Made by a program: the position numbers and the translations under genes
In this document: positions 43,005 to 52,605 of the stretch, piece after piece
Layout of the letters: each line of letters starts with the position of its first letter
Numbering within the stretch: the stretch's first letter is position 1
Assembly (NCBI GenBank): GCA_963829585.1
Contig: CAWHJD010000027.1
Span: forward strand, 156,735 to 220,734
Source of the DNA: Sva-07 sp963829585
GTDB taxonomy: Bacteria; Actinomycetota; Acidimicrobiia; Acidimicrobiales; Ilumatobacteraceae
DNA: 64,000 nt
Direction of reading: 5' to 3'
The notes under the pieces: generated by a model
The model's input: the letters and a program-made list of their open reading frames with translations, nothing else
The model's database searches: none
What the model was told of the DNA's origin: nothing

Positions 43005-44181
43005 ATGTCTGAACGCCCCGACCTCAAACTGGGAGCCTTCTTCTTCGGAGGCGTCGAGATGGACGATGCCGGCGCCGGCAAGCCCGATCCCATGGATCGG
43101 CGGTACTCCAACGAGGAGTGCTGGAAGGCCACGCTCGACTACGTGAACTCGGCCAAGGAAGCGGAGCGGCTCGGGTTCGACTCGTTCTGGACCACCGAGC
43201 ACCATTTCCAGTACGAGGGCTACGAGGTGATCCCGAACGGCCTCTTGATCTCCACGTGGATCGCCGCGCAGACCACCACGCTGCGGTTCGGCGCCATGTT
43301 CAACGTGGTCCCACAGTGGAATCCGCTGCAGACTCGCCGAGGACTTCGCCACGCTGCACAACCTGTCGGGTGGTCGGGCCATGCTCGGCGTGGGTCGCGG
43401 CACGGTGCCGCGTGAGGTGTTGCACCTGAACGACAAGGGGGTCTCCATCGGCTCGATGGACAACCCGGACCAGGTCGACGCCGACATCCACAACCGTGAG
43501 GTGTTCGAGGAGTCGATGGAGATCATCCGTCGGGCACTCACCCAGGAGTCGTTCTCGTTCCAGGGCAAGCACTTCCAGATCCCGATCGAGGGCATCCCCG
43601 ACCGGGGCGCGACGGTGCAGGAGATCACGCTGGTGCCCAAGCCGATCCATCCGTTCGAGATCTGGCAGGCGGTCACGTCGCCCCCGACGCTCGACTACGT
43701 CCCCGTGGTCGATCACGGCGCGGTGTTCTGGAACCAGCACTACAGCTTCATCAAGCGTTTCTGGGACAAGTACGGCGAGACGTATGCGGCCTCGCACGGT
43801 GTGGAGTTGGCGCCGCACGAGAAGCGGATGCTCGTGGTGTCGTACCGCATCGAGGACACGATGGAGGAGGCGCGGGCATCGGCGTTGCCGGGCCACGACG
43901 AGTTCTGGAAGTTCCTCGGCCCGTACGGCTGGAGCCGGGGCTACATGGGCCCCGACGGCAAGCCGTCGCAGCCCGGGCTGATCCCGACGCTCGACGAGTC
44001 GATCGAGAACAAGACGATCCTCGTCGGCCCGCCCGAGAAGGTCGCCGAGGAGGTGGCGTTCCTGCGTGACCTGCTCGGATTCGAGTACCTCACGCTGTTC
44101 CCGCACCTCATCGGTGACCCGTACAAGAAGGCCGACGAGCAGATGGCCCGCTTCGCCGAAGAGGTGCTCCCGCTCCTGTAG
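43005..44181 (+). CDS. LLM-class flavin-dependent oxidoreductase, frameshifted
   Basis: A luciferase-like monooxygenase of about 391 residues. The N-terminus LKLGAFFFGG, FDSFWTTEHHFQYEG and RFGAMFNVVPQWNPL are typical, and LSGGRAMLGVGRGTVPREV continues the barrel in another frame. One extra base at about 43330 separates NPL from the expected RLAEDFATLHN. The family uses FMNH2 or F420 to oxidise diverse substrates, including pyrimidines (RutA) and alkanesulfonates. No ribosome-binding site or close -10 is visible before the ATG. The divergent deaminase gene suggests a shared catabolic pathway, which is inference. Confidence 0.8.
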
Positions 44182-44202
44182 AGACGGCACGCACATTCCT
44201 GG

Positions 44203-45819
44203 TCATGAGTCCAGGCAGGCGTCGGACGACCGCGACGTGAGTGCCGGCTCGAGTGAGAACTGTGGTTCGAGGTGGACGAGCCCGGGTTCGCTCACCACGA
44301 CCTCGAGCAGGCCGTCGCGAGATGCCTTGACACATGCGTCGGCACCGTTCGCCGACCAGTAGGGCATGTACCACGCCCGAACGAGGACAACGCCGGGCCG
44401 GTCGACGAAGATGACGATCTCGTCGGCGGACTCGCGTACGAGCACACCGGGATCTTCGACGATCGGTTCGGCGTCGGTGACCTCCCAGATGCGCCAGTGC
44501 TCGGTTGTGTGCACCAACTCGAGTCCGGGCATCCCGCGCTCGATGAGCGCCGCCTCTGCGGTTCCGCCCTCGTCGAGCGCGACGTCGGGCAGTGCGACCC
44601 AGCGCACAGCGTTGTCGTCGAGCCACTGGCGATACTGCGCGGCGGTCATCGAGGGGTCGTACAGGATCAGGTTGCGATCCATGTCGACCTGCCGCTCCCA
44701 GCCCCGGGCGATGGGCACGTAGGGAGCGACGTACGCGACCTCCCAGTGCGCGTCGGTGAACGGGATCTCGACCCGGCCGATCGGCCCGCCGGCGCGCGTG
44801 ACGAAGTCGACGAGCGGTTGGTGGTACTCGGGCCTGCCGGAGGGATCGCTGATGTGACCGGCGCTGGCAACGCCGGGCAGCACGAGCCAGAAGCTCAGGG
44901 GTATGGCCGCCACGAGGACCAGCCGCGGCCGTCGTCGCCAGAGAGCACACAACATCACCGGTACGACGAACAACACCACGAGTCGCGTCATGTTGCCGCC
45001 GAGTGGGTTCGCCATCACGAACAACGGCAACGTCACTGCTGCGGCGAGGACGGCCGAGAGGCGCAGCACTCTCTCGCTCGCCGGAAGCACGACCGCGACG
45101 CCGACGCAACAGACCAGCACACCGACGAAGGCCGCACCCCGGAATGGGAACACACCGGGATCGGGGAACAGGACCGATGTGATCGCGACCGGCGTGATGC
45201 TGGCCACGCCCATACCTACGGCCACTCCGAGCGCCACGTGGTCACCCTGGCGTCGACGCAACCACAGGTCGACGACCAGGCCGCCGACGCCGACTCCGAG
45301 GAAGACACCCGCAACGGGACTGGCGAGGGGTGCGAGCAGAGCCGCAACCACAGCCAGCAGACCGTGACCCCGCTGATAGGCGAGCAGGGCGAGGAGGCCG
45401 AAGGCAAGGCCGAGCGCGAACGGGAGTCGTCCGACCGCGAGATTCACCGCCGTACCGATCGCGAACCAGCTGGCGGCGAACACACTGATCACTCCGTAGC
45501 GTTCTCGAAGGAGCAGCATGAAGCACATCGTCGCCACCACGCTGCTCACGATGCCGACGAGCACCGGCCCGAACCATGCCGCGAGTGGCGGGAACACCAC
45601 GCTGTAACCCAGCGTGTAGTGGCCCCCGTACCACTGACCGTTCCACAGCGTCATGCCGACTTCGCGGAACAGTTCGACCCTGAAGAGATGCGCCGGCCAA
45701 TCCGAACCCCGCAATCCGCCGATGGCCACGACGAGAGCGAGGAGCAGTGCGAGCGCAGGCGCAGCGAACAACGTGAGTGCATCTCGTGCCTCGTTGTGGC
45801 GACTCTGGGCTGTGCTCAC
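44203..45819 (-). CDS. Polytopic membrane protein of unknown function, GT-C-like layout
   Basis: The 538-residue protein has about nine or ten hydrophobic helices up to roughly residue 310. The first loop is SDWPAHLFRVELFREVGM, and YGGHYTLGYSVVFPPLAAWFG follows in the second. A soluble C-terminal domain of about 220 residues has a strand-rich end (VVLVRAWYMPYWSANG). This resembles the 6-pyruvoyl-tetrahydropterin-synthase-related membrane family and GT-C enzymes, but no diagnostic motif settles it. It stands alone between the LLM and GGT genes. Confidence 0.5.
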   Translation of the reverse strand: MSTAQSRHNEARDALTLFAAPALALLLALVVAIGGLRGSDWPAHLFRVELFREVGMTLWNGQWYGGHYTLGYSVVFPPLAAWFGPVLVGIVSSVVATMCFMLLLRERYGVISVFAASWFAIGTAVNLAVGRLPFALGLAFGLLALLAYQRGHGLLAVVAALLAPLASPVAGVFLGVGVGGLVVDLWLRRRQGDHVALGVAVGMGVASITPVAITSVLFPDPGVFPFRGAAFVGVLVCCVGVAVVLPASERVLRLSAVLAAAVTLPLFVMANPLGGNMTRLVVLFVVPVMLCALWRRRPRLVLVAAIPLSFWLVLPGVASAGHISDPSGRPEYHQPLVDFVTRAGGPIGRVEIPFTDAHWEVAYVAPYVPIARGWERQVDMDRNLILYDPSMTAAQYRQWLDDNAVRWVALPDVALDEGGTAEAALIERGMPGLELVHTTEHWRIWEVTDAEPIVEDPGVLVRESADEIVIFVDRPGVVLVRAWYMPYWSANGADACVKASRDGLLEVVVSEPGLVHLEPQFSLEPALTSRSSDACLDS

Positions 45820-45917
45820 GGATCGTCCTGACGTCCCGCCAGGGGTTCACATACCCAGCAGACACTACGCCTGGACGTCACCCGCGAACCATAGCCATCT
45901 CCCGGAGCAGCCATCAG

Positions 45918-47537
45918 TCAGGCGCCGGCGGCGGAGCCGACGACGGCACGGGGGTCGGCGGCGCCGGCGAGCATGCCGCGTGGGCTCCACGACGATGGCA
46001 TGAGCGTGCCCGAAGGCGGAGTCCCAGGCGGGTTGCGAGGTGGCCCGATGGCCGCGTGCGGCGAGCCCGTCGACCCAGCCCTCGGGCGCATGGCCCTCGA
46101 CGCCGACCGATGGGCCACCCGCACCCGTCCACGTGTCGAAGCCGGTGAGCGGGCCGTCGAGGGCCCACCGCCCGGCGTTGATCGCCACCGACGGCGACTG
46201 GCCGTGGTGGAACAGTCGGGTCAGGATCTGCAACAGGATCTGCGGCTGGGCATCGCCACCCATCGTGCCGAACACGGCCGCGAGTCGCCCGGCGCGCGTC
46301 GCGAGTGCCGGCGACAGGGTGTGGGGTGGCCGCCGCCGAGGGCCGAACTCGGCCGGGTGGCCCGCGACGAGGTTGAAGCCGAGCCCCCGATTGTGGAGGT
46401 TGATCCCCGTGTTCGGCTCGACGAGGTGGGATCCGAATCCCGAGGCGTTGGACTGGATGAGTGACACGCCCATCCGGGTCCCGTCGGGCGCCGTGCCGGC
46501 TGTGCAGAGATACGTGGTGTCGCCATTCGGAGACCGGCGCGGTCCGGCCACTCGACCGTTCGAGGCCGATCATGCCGACACGATCGGCGATCGACGCCAG
46601 GAGCGCGGCGCCATCGGCACCCTCGTGCAGTCGATCGGGGCGGTCGAATCCGGCGGCCGTGGCGGCCTCGACGAGGAGGTGGGCCCACCGTTCGTCGTCG
46701 GGGTCGGTCGGGAGGTCGAGCTGTTCGGCGAGCATCGCCGCGCCGAGAGTGAGGTACCCCTGGGAGTTCGGTCCGATCGTGTGCAGGTCGACACCGAACG
46801 CCGACGCCGTGAGCGGTGTCACCCAATCGGCCTGGTTCGCCGCGAGGTCGGACTCCACGAAGAGGCCGTCACCGAGTTCGAGGAGTCCGTCGCCGAATGC
46901 CCCGCGGTAGAAGCTGTCGCGGCCCGACACGGCCAGTCCGGCCAGCACGAGCGCCGCGCCGGGCCGGCGAACGACGGCACCCGTGGAGGTGGCCTGCGTG
47001 GCGAGTTCGGCCAGGTTCGATCGGCTCTCGGCATCGAGGCGGCGGAGGGAGCCGACGAGGAGGGGACTCGCGGGAAAACCGTCGGCGGCGAGCCGACGAG
47101 CGGGGGCGAGGATCACATCGAGGGGGAGCGAACCGAATCGTTCGTGCAGCGCCATCCACCCGTCGATGCAGCCGGGAACCGTCACCGTGCGCGGGTCGAG
47201 CTTGAACGGCATGTCGGCATGTCCTTCTGCACGCAGCGCATCCGGATCGGCGCCGGACCCCGCTCGCCCCGAGGCGTTCAACGCGAAGGTCTCGCCGGTG
47301 CCATCACCTTTGGCCCGCGCCGGTGTCGACGTGGACGAGTGCGAAGAGGTCGCCGCCCATGCCACACATGTGCGGCCCGGTCACCGCGATGGCGGCGTTG
47401 CAGGCGATCGCGGCGTCGACGGCGTTTCCGCCGAGTGCCCACATCTCCATACCGGCCGAGGTGGCGAGATGATCGGCGCTCGCCACCATGCAGCGTGGCG
47501 CACGAACGGTGCTGACGGGTGGGCTCGACGCTGGCAT
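45918..47537 (-). CDS. ggt: Gamma-glutamyltransferase, three frameshifts
   Basis: A gamma-glutamyltranspeptidase of about 539 residues spread over four frames. The parts are HLATSAGMEMWALGGNAVDAA and PHMCGMGGDLFAL; then KLDPRTVTVPGCIDGWMALHE; then SPNGDTTYLCTA, containing the autoprocessing Thr, with MGVSLIQSNASGFGSHL and TMGGDAQPQ; and finally GMLAGAADPRA. Extra bases at about 47312, 46552 and 45981 restore the full family order. The enzyme cleaves gamma-glutamyl bonds. No signal peptide is evident, which fits the cytosolic GGT-like group. TAGGGT stands seven bases before the ATG. Confidence 0.8.
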
Positions 47538-47544
47538 CGATGCG

Positions 47545-47550
47545 ACCCTA
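47545..47550 (-). promoter_or_regulatory. Leaderless -10 element of the gamma-glutamyltransferase gene
   Basis: TAGGGT on the minus strand ends seven bases before the ATG at 47537. It lies just upstream of the end of the phosphodiesterase gene at 47559. Confidence 0.4.
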
Positions 47551-47558
47551 TTCGACGG

Positions 47559-48329
47559 TCAGTCGAACCACTGGTTGCGTTCGGTCAGCACCGCGCGGAG
47601 GACCTCCGGGCGGTCGGTCATGATGCCGTCGACGCCGAGGTCGAGGAGACGGTGCATCTCCGCCGGGTCGTCGATGGTCCACACGTGGACCGCGGCCCCG
47701 CCCCGGTGGGCGGCTCGCACGAAGCGTTCGTTGACCACGGTGACATGTCGGCCCGGGCCGGAACTGGCGGCGTGGACGGGCACCTGGGCGACCCGCTTCG
47801 CGCTGCCGGCGATTCGACCGGTGAGCCGGAGGCGGGCGGTCTCCTGGGGGCTCATGCACGTGAGCAGGTCGGGTCCGAGCAGGGAACGGAGCTTCGTGAG
47901 CCGGGCATGGCTGAACGAACCGAGGCACACACGCCCGAGCAGCCCGCGCTCGCGAACGAGTTGCACGAGGGCCGGGGCCGCGGCGTCGGACTTGCAGTCG
48001 ATGTTGAAGCGGGCGTCGGGGAAGCGATCGAGGAGCTCGCTCATGAGCGGGATGGGCTCGCGTCCGTCGACACGCAGTTCACCCAGCTCGCTCCAAGTGC
48101 TCTGGGCGATCGTGGTGTCGACGCCACACGTGCGCCGGAGATCGGGGTCGTGGAAGGCGACGAGGACGCCGTCGGCGGTGAGGTGCACGTCGGTCTCGAG
48201 GTAGTGGTAGCCGAGTGCGACCGCGTGTTCGAACGCCGGCAACGTGTTCTCGGGTGCACGACTCGTGCCGCCGCGATGCGCGAACGGGATCGGCCCCGGC
48301 CAGTCGAGGTACGGATGAGGGGCGGTCAC
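47559..48329 (-). CDS. Glycerophosphodiester phosphodiesterase
   Basis: This 256-residue GDPD-family protein starts PFAHRGGTSRAPENTLPAF, with the catalytic His-Arg and the E-N metal residues. It continues with YLETDVHLTADGVLVAFHD, giving the E-x-D and H-D pairs, and ends VWTIDDPAEMHRLLDLGVDGIMTDRPE. All catalytic residues are present. It hydrolyses glycerophosphodiesters to glycerol-3-phosphate and an alcohol. No signal peptide, so it is probably cytosolic. It lies 27 bases after the ABC permease gene at 48357 and may be the tail of that operon, acting on imported material. Confidence 0.85.
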   Translation of the reverse strand: MTAPHPYLDWPGPIPFAHRGGTSRAPENTLPAFEHAVALGYHYLETDVHLTADGVLVAFHDPDLRRTCGVDTTIAQSTWSELGELRVDGREPIPLMSELLDRFPDARFNIDCKSDAAAPALVQLVRERGLLGRVCLGSFSHARLTKLRSLLGPDLLTCMSPQETARLRLTGRIAGSAKRVAQVPVHAASSGPGRHVTVVNERFVRAAHRGGAAVHVWTIDDPAEMHRLLDLGVDGIMTDRPEVLRAVLTERNQWFD

Positions 48330-48356
48330 GGCGCCGACTGTACGCGCCGACGCCCG

Positions 48357-49178
48357 TCACATCGCAGCGGTCGCGCCGTCGGAGAGCCGCTGGGCCAGCC
48401 AGGCGAGCGGTATCGACAGCAGCATCGTCACGGTGGCGACGACGTTCACGAGCGGCACGTTGTTGGGGCGGGTGAGGTTGTTGAGGATCCACTGGGGGAG
48501 CGTCTCGATACCCGGTCCCGACGTGAACGTCGTGACCACGATCTCGTCGAAACTCAGCGCGAAGGCGAGGATGCCGCCGGCGAGGAGTGCTGACCGAACG
48601 AGCGGGAACGTCACGTGACGGAAGGTCTGGACGCCGTCTGCGCCGAGATCGGCAGACGCCTCGAGCAGATTCGGCGACATGCGGCGCAGCCGGGCCACGA
48701 CGTTGTTGTACGCGAGGACCACACAGAACGTGGCGTGCGCGATCACCAGCGAGTGGTACCCGAACCCGACCTGGAAATCGAACAGTCCCACGTCGATTCG
48801 TCGGCTGAAGGTGTTCTGCAACGCGACCGCCGTGACGATGCCCGGAAGGGCGATCGGCAGGATGAGCAGGAAGGAGATGGAGTACCGGCCGAAGAACTTG
48901 TAGCGCTGGAGTGCGAACGCTGCCAACGTGCCGAGCACCAGTGCCACTGCGGTCGCGGCGAGGGCGACCTTGACCGAGGTCACGAACGCCTCGCGTGGCC
49001 CCTCGGCTTCCCACGCCTTCGTCCACCAGTCGGTGGTGAATCCGCCCGGGGGCCATGACAGTGACGTCGAGGTGTTGAACGACAGGATTGCCACGACGAT
49101 CAGCGGCACGTAGAGGAACGCGAGTGCGAGCCAGGTCCAGACCCGCAGCGACAGGCGGGTGAACGCGCTGAGGTTCAC
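48357..49178 (-). CDS. ABC transporter permease, PotC-type
   Basis: The 273-residue permease has six helices and the EAA loop LLEASADLGADGVQTFRHVTFP contacting the ATPase. The sequence is of the spermidine/putrescine/iron class-II permease type. GTG at 49178 is preceded by GGAGG five bases upstream. That GGAGG can pair with CCTCC eleven bases earlier in a short hairpin (49184-49199). It pairs functionally with the permease at 49225. Confidence 0.88.
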   Translation of the reverse strand: MNLSAFTRLSLRVWTWLALAFLYVPLIVVAILSFNTSTSLSWPPGGFTTDWWTKAWEAEGPREAFVTSVKVALAATAVALVLGTLAAFALQRYKFFGRYSISFLLILPIALPGIVTAVALQNTFSRRIDVGLFDFQVGFGYHSLVIAHATFCVVLAYNNVVARLRRMSPNLLEASADLGADGVQTFRHVTFPLVRSALLAGGILAFALSFDEIVVTTFTSGPGIETLPQWILNNLTRPNNVPLVNVVATVTMLLSIPLAWLAQRLSDGATAAM

Positions 49179-49183
49179 GAGCG

Positions 49184-49199
49184 CCTCCGAATCGGGAGG
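49184..49199 (-). promoter_or_regulatory. Short hairpin over the ribosome-binding site of the PotC-type gene
   Basis: CCTCC and GGAGG form five pairs around a six-base loop. The GGAGG arm is the only ribosome-binding site of the GTG start at 49178. Confidence 0.35.
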
Positions 49200-49224
49200 A
49201 CCGACATGGTGACGGATGGAGGCA

Positions 49225-50097
49225 TCACAGGTTGTCGAAGGCCTTCAGGCGCGACATCGTCGCGAGGTACACGACGATGATGATGATCGGCCACAGTGTG
49301 AATGCTGCAGCGAGCGGCTGGTTCGGTGCCAGCAGCGTGCGGGCGATGAGGTTGCCGATGAGCTGCGTCGTCCCACCGACGATGTTGGGCATGATGTAGT
49401 CGCCGAGCGACAGCGAGAAGGTGAAGATCGAACCGGCGGCGATGGACGGGATGATCATCGGGCCGATGATCGAGCGGAACGTGCGCAGCGGCCGTCCGCC
49501 GAGATCTGCCGACGCGTCGAGCAGCGACGCAGGGAGCCGATCGAGACCCGCATAGATCGGCAACACCATGTAGGGCAGCCACTGGTAGGCGAGCGTGACG
49601 ACGAGCGCAGTCCGACCGAATCCGGGGGTCCATCCGAGCGTCGAGTCCAGCACGCCTCCGCTACCGGATGCGGAGAACTCGCTTCCGGGACTGAACATCG
49701 CCCGCCACGCATATCCCTTGACCAGGTATCCACCCCACAACGGGAGCAGTACGGCCACGACGAGCCCGCGTCGCGCCCATGGCTTGGCCACCTTGGCGAT
49801 GTAGAACGCCGTCGGCAGCGCGATGACGAGACAGAGCAGCGTCACTGCCAGCGCGACCCCGACGCTGCGGATCACCGTCCAGACGAATTCCGATGTCGTG
49901 AACGCAACATTGATGTTGTCGAGAGTCAGTACATTCGTCGGCTTCTGGGTGGCCGTGTCGAGCTCGAAGAAGGCGGTGACCACCAGGAGGACCAACGAGC
50001 CGACGTAGACCACCAGCAGCCACATCACCGGAGCGCCGAGTGTGGCCGTCAGGCTCAGACGCGGATGATGGGTGAAGACGCGCGCCAACCGGCGCAC
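49225..50097 (-). CDS. ABC transporter permease, PotB-type
   Basis: The 290-residue permease has six helices and an EAA loop LLDASADLGGRPLRTFRSII. PLWGGYLVKGYAWRAM is typical of PotB-like permeases. The GTG at 50097 was chosen because GGGAGG lies just upstream and the first helix follows after about 20 residues. An ATG at 50181 is in frame but would overlap the binding-protein gene by 34 bases and lacks a ribosome-binding site. A perfect ten-pair hairpin covers the chosen ribosome-binding site. Confidence 0.8.
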   Translation of the reverse strand: MRRLARVFTHHPRLSLTATLGAPVMWLLVVYVGSLVLLVVTAFFELDTATQKPTNVLTLDNINVAFTTSEFVWTVIRSVGVALAVTLLCLVIALPTAFYIAKVAKPWARRGLVVAVLLPLWGGYLVKGYAWRAMFSPGSEFSASGSGGVLDSTLGWTPGFGRTALVVTLAYQWLPYMVLPIYAGLDRLPASLLDASADLGGRPLRTFRSIIGPMIIPSIAAGSIFTFSLSLGDYIMPNIVGGTTQLIGNLIARTLLAPNQPLAAAFTLWPIIIIVVYLATMSRLKAFDNL

Positions 50098-50121
50098 CGG
50101 TCCTCCCTGGAGAGGACCGGT
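50096..50121 (-). promoter_or_regulatory. Ten-pair hairpin hiding the PotB-type ribosome-binding site
   Basis: ACCGGTCCTC and GAGGACCGGT are perfect complements around a six-base loop. On the mRNA the 3' arm contains the GGAGG and the first two bases of the GTG at 50097. It also lies 27 bases after the binding-protein stop, so it can protect that part of the message or lower permease translation. Confidence 0.65.
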
Positions 50122-50147
50122 GGCCGGGGCGTCGTCGATCGGATCGA

Positions 50148-51389
50148 TCAGCTGCGCAGTTTGCTCCACGCATTGACCCATTCGGTGTAGGGCACGCAGG
50201 CGACGTCGGTGCGGCCGTCGAGGCATTCCTCGGTGGCGGTCTCCCAGTACCACACGTCGGTCCAGTACTCGGTGTCTGCCGCGTGGAACGTGGCGCAATG
50301 ATCCGCGTCGGCGGTCAGGTCGCAACTGAGCGCGTTGCTCGGCGCCTCACCGAACCACTCCGCAACTTCGGCGTTGGCCTGCGGCGAGATGATGTGGTCC
50401 ATCCACATGTACATGCAGTTGGGGTTCTTCGCCTTCGACGAGATCATCCACGTGTCGGACCAGCCGGTTGCCCCCTCGACCGGCTTCACCGCATCGATCT
50501 TGGCGCCGTTGGCCTGCGCGAGGTTCACGATGACCTGCCACGTCGTGCCGGCCAGCACGCTGCCGTCCTCGAGCGCTGCCTGCTGATCGGTGTACGACGC
50601 CCAGTACTGGCCGACGAGGTCCTGCTGCTGCGTCAGCAACTCGATTGCGGCGTCGAACTGGGTCTGGTCGAGTGCGTACGGGTTCTCGATCCCGAGTTCG
50701 GGCTGCGTCGCCATCAGGTAGAGCGCCGCGTCGGCGATGTAGATCGGTGAGTCGTACACCGAGATGCTGCCGCTCGCCGCCGAGGAGGGATCGAACATCT
50801 CGGACCAGGAATCCGGAGCGGTGGTGTACAACTCGGTGTTGTACACGAGCAGGTTCGCCCCGCGACCGTGTGGCACTCCGTAGGCGACGCCGTCGACACT
50901 GTTCCACGGCTTGAGCTTGAGGTCCTCGAACACGTCCGCGTAGTTGGGGATGAGATCGGTGTTGACCGGGGCGACCTCGCCGCCGGCGATCAGACGGGTG
51001 GTCGCGTCGCCGGACGCCGAGACGCCGTCGTACTCGCCCGTCTGCATGAGCTGCACCATCTCGTCGGAGCTGTTGCCGGTCTTGACATTGACCTGGCATC
51101 CGGTGGCCTCCTCGAACGGAGTGACCCAGTCGACCGCAGGATCGGTGGAACCGTCCTCGACGTAACCGGCCCAGGCGATGAGGTTCACCTCGCCTTCGCC
51201 CTCGCCGAGTTCGGTGGCCGCTGCGGTGGCGTCGCCACTCGGTGCCTCTGTTGCCGCCGGCGCGTCGGTCGATGCCGTCGCGTCGCTGGTGGCGGTGGTA
51301 TCGGACGTCGACGAGTCGTCGCTGCCACAGGCTGCGAGGACGATCACGAGTGACAGTCCGATCGCTCCGATTCTCCTACTGGTTCTCAT
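50148..51389 (-). CDS. ABC transporter substrate-binding lipoprotein, PotD-type
   Basis: The 413-residue precursor has a signal peptide with lipobox VLAAC (about Cys21) and a Ser/Thr/Ala-rich linker to about residue 60. The binding domain begins EVNLIAWAGYVEDGSTDP, matching spermidine/putrescine-binding PotD/PotF proteins, and contains YGVPHGRGANLLVYN and a Trp-rich C-terminus. An AAGGGGAG ribosome-binding site stands before the ATG at 51389, and its first 14 bases overlap the ATPase gene end. The ligand may be a polyamine or another small cation; residues are not diagnostic by eye. Confidence 0.87.
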   Translation of the reverse strand: MRTSRRIGAIGLSLVIVLAACGSDDSSTSDTTATSDATASTDAPAATEAPSGDATAAATELGEGEGEVNLIAWAGYVEDGSTDPAVDWVTPFEEATGCQVNVKTGNSSDEMVQLMQTGEYDGVSASGDATTRLIAGGEVAPVNTDLIPNYADVFEDLKLKPWNSVDGVAYGVPHGRGANLLVYNTELYTTAPDSWSEMFDPSSAASGSISVYDSPIYIADAALYLMATQPELGIENPYALDQTQFDAAIELLTQQQDLVGQYWASYTDQQAALEDGSVLAGTTWQVIVNLAQANGAKIDAVKPVEGATGWSDTWMISSKAKNPNCMYMWMDHIISPQANAEVAEWFGEAPSNALSCDLTADADHCATFHAADTEYWTDVWYWETATEECLDGRTDVACVPYTEWVNAWSKLRS

Positions 51390-52552
51390 TGCTGTGCTCC
51401 CCTTCATTGTTGACGAATGTGGTGACCGGTGTGGTGGTGATCGATGTGGTGATCGGTGTGTGGGATGGTGTGCTGGTCGGAAGATCTGAGGTGTCGTCCT
51501 CCGCCTCGGGAGGTTCATCGACGACGATGGCGAAGGACGCTGCCCTCGGCCACGCGACGCTGACGGCCGTGCCGACATCGGCATCGTTCCACGTTGCGCT
51601 GGGGACGGTGACCGCCAGACGCCCGCCGCTGTCGAGTTCGACCTGGACCCGCGAGTCGGCGCCCAGGTACTGGACGTCGGCAATGGTGCCCGACGCGACC
51701 ACGTCGTCGGCAGCGGCAAGCTGCGTGTCGCTCAGCAGTCGGATCCGCTCCGGCCGAACGGTGTGGGCGCCTCCGATACCGAGCAGTCGTCGGGAGGACT
51801 CGTCGTCGAGGAGGTTGGACGAGCCGACGAAGTGGGCGACGAACGATGTGGCCGGATGCTCGTAGATCTCGCGAGGGGTGCCGACCTGCTCCAGCTTTCC
51901 GTGGCTGAACACGGCGACTCGTGAACTCATCGAGAGTGCCTCGCCCTGGTCGTGGGTGACGAACACGAAGGTGATGCCCACGTCGCGCTGGATCGTGCGC
52001 AGCTCGACCTGCATCTCTTCGCGTAGCTTCAGGTCGAGTGCACCGAGTGGCTCGTCGAGCAGCAGGACCCGCGGCTCGTTGACGAGTGCACGGGCGAGCG
52101 CCACCCGCTGGCGCTGCCCACCGGAGAGCTGATTGGGTCGCCGCGAGCCGTACCCCGACAGACGCATGATCTCGAGCATCTCACCGGCACGATCGCGACG
52201 AGCTCGCTCGAGCGACGCCTTTGACCTTGAGGCCGTATTCGACGTTCTGTTGCACGGTCATGTGCGGGAACAGTGCGTAGTCCTGGAAGACGGTGTTCAC
52301 GTCTCGGTCGTACGGCGCCAGTGACGTGACGTCCTGGCCCCCGAGCAGGATCGCTCCGGCGGTCGGCTTCTCGAAACCGGCGATCATCCGCAGGACGGTG
52401 GTCTTGCCGGAGCCCGACGGGCCCAACAGCGAGAAGAACTCGCCGTCGGCGATCGTGAGGTCGAGATCCTCGACGGCGACGACGTCGTCGAACGCCTTGC
52501 GAACGCGGACCATCTGGACCGTGCCTGGTCCATCCCCTCTGGTTCCGGCCAC
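51376..52552 (-). CDS. ABC transporter ATP-binding protein, PotA-type, frameshifted
   Basis: An ATPase of about 391 residues with all motifs: Walker A LGPSGSGKTT, Q-loop FQDYALFPHMT, signature LSGGQRQRVALARAL, Walker B RVLLLDEPLGALD and H-loop VTHDQGEAL, then a TOBE-like domain (HTVRPERIRLL). The frame breaks after LKVKGVA and resumes ERARRDRAGEMLEIM, explained by one extra base at about 52210. The last 35 residues are an unusual Thr/Ser/Ile-rich tail. The GTG start at 52552 has GGAG upstream. It heads the PotA-D-B-C operon. Confidence 0.85.
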
Positions 52553-52605
52553 GATGCTCCAATCTCCCCGGCGTCATCCCGCCCGTGGGACGACGAAGCG
52601 AGAGA

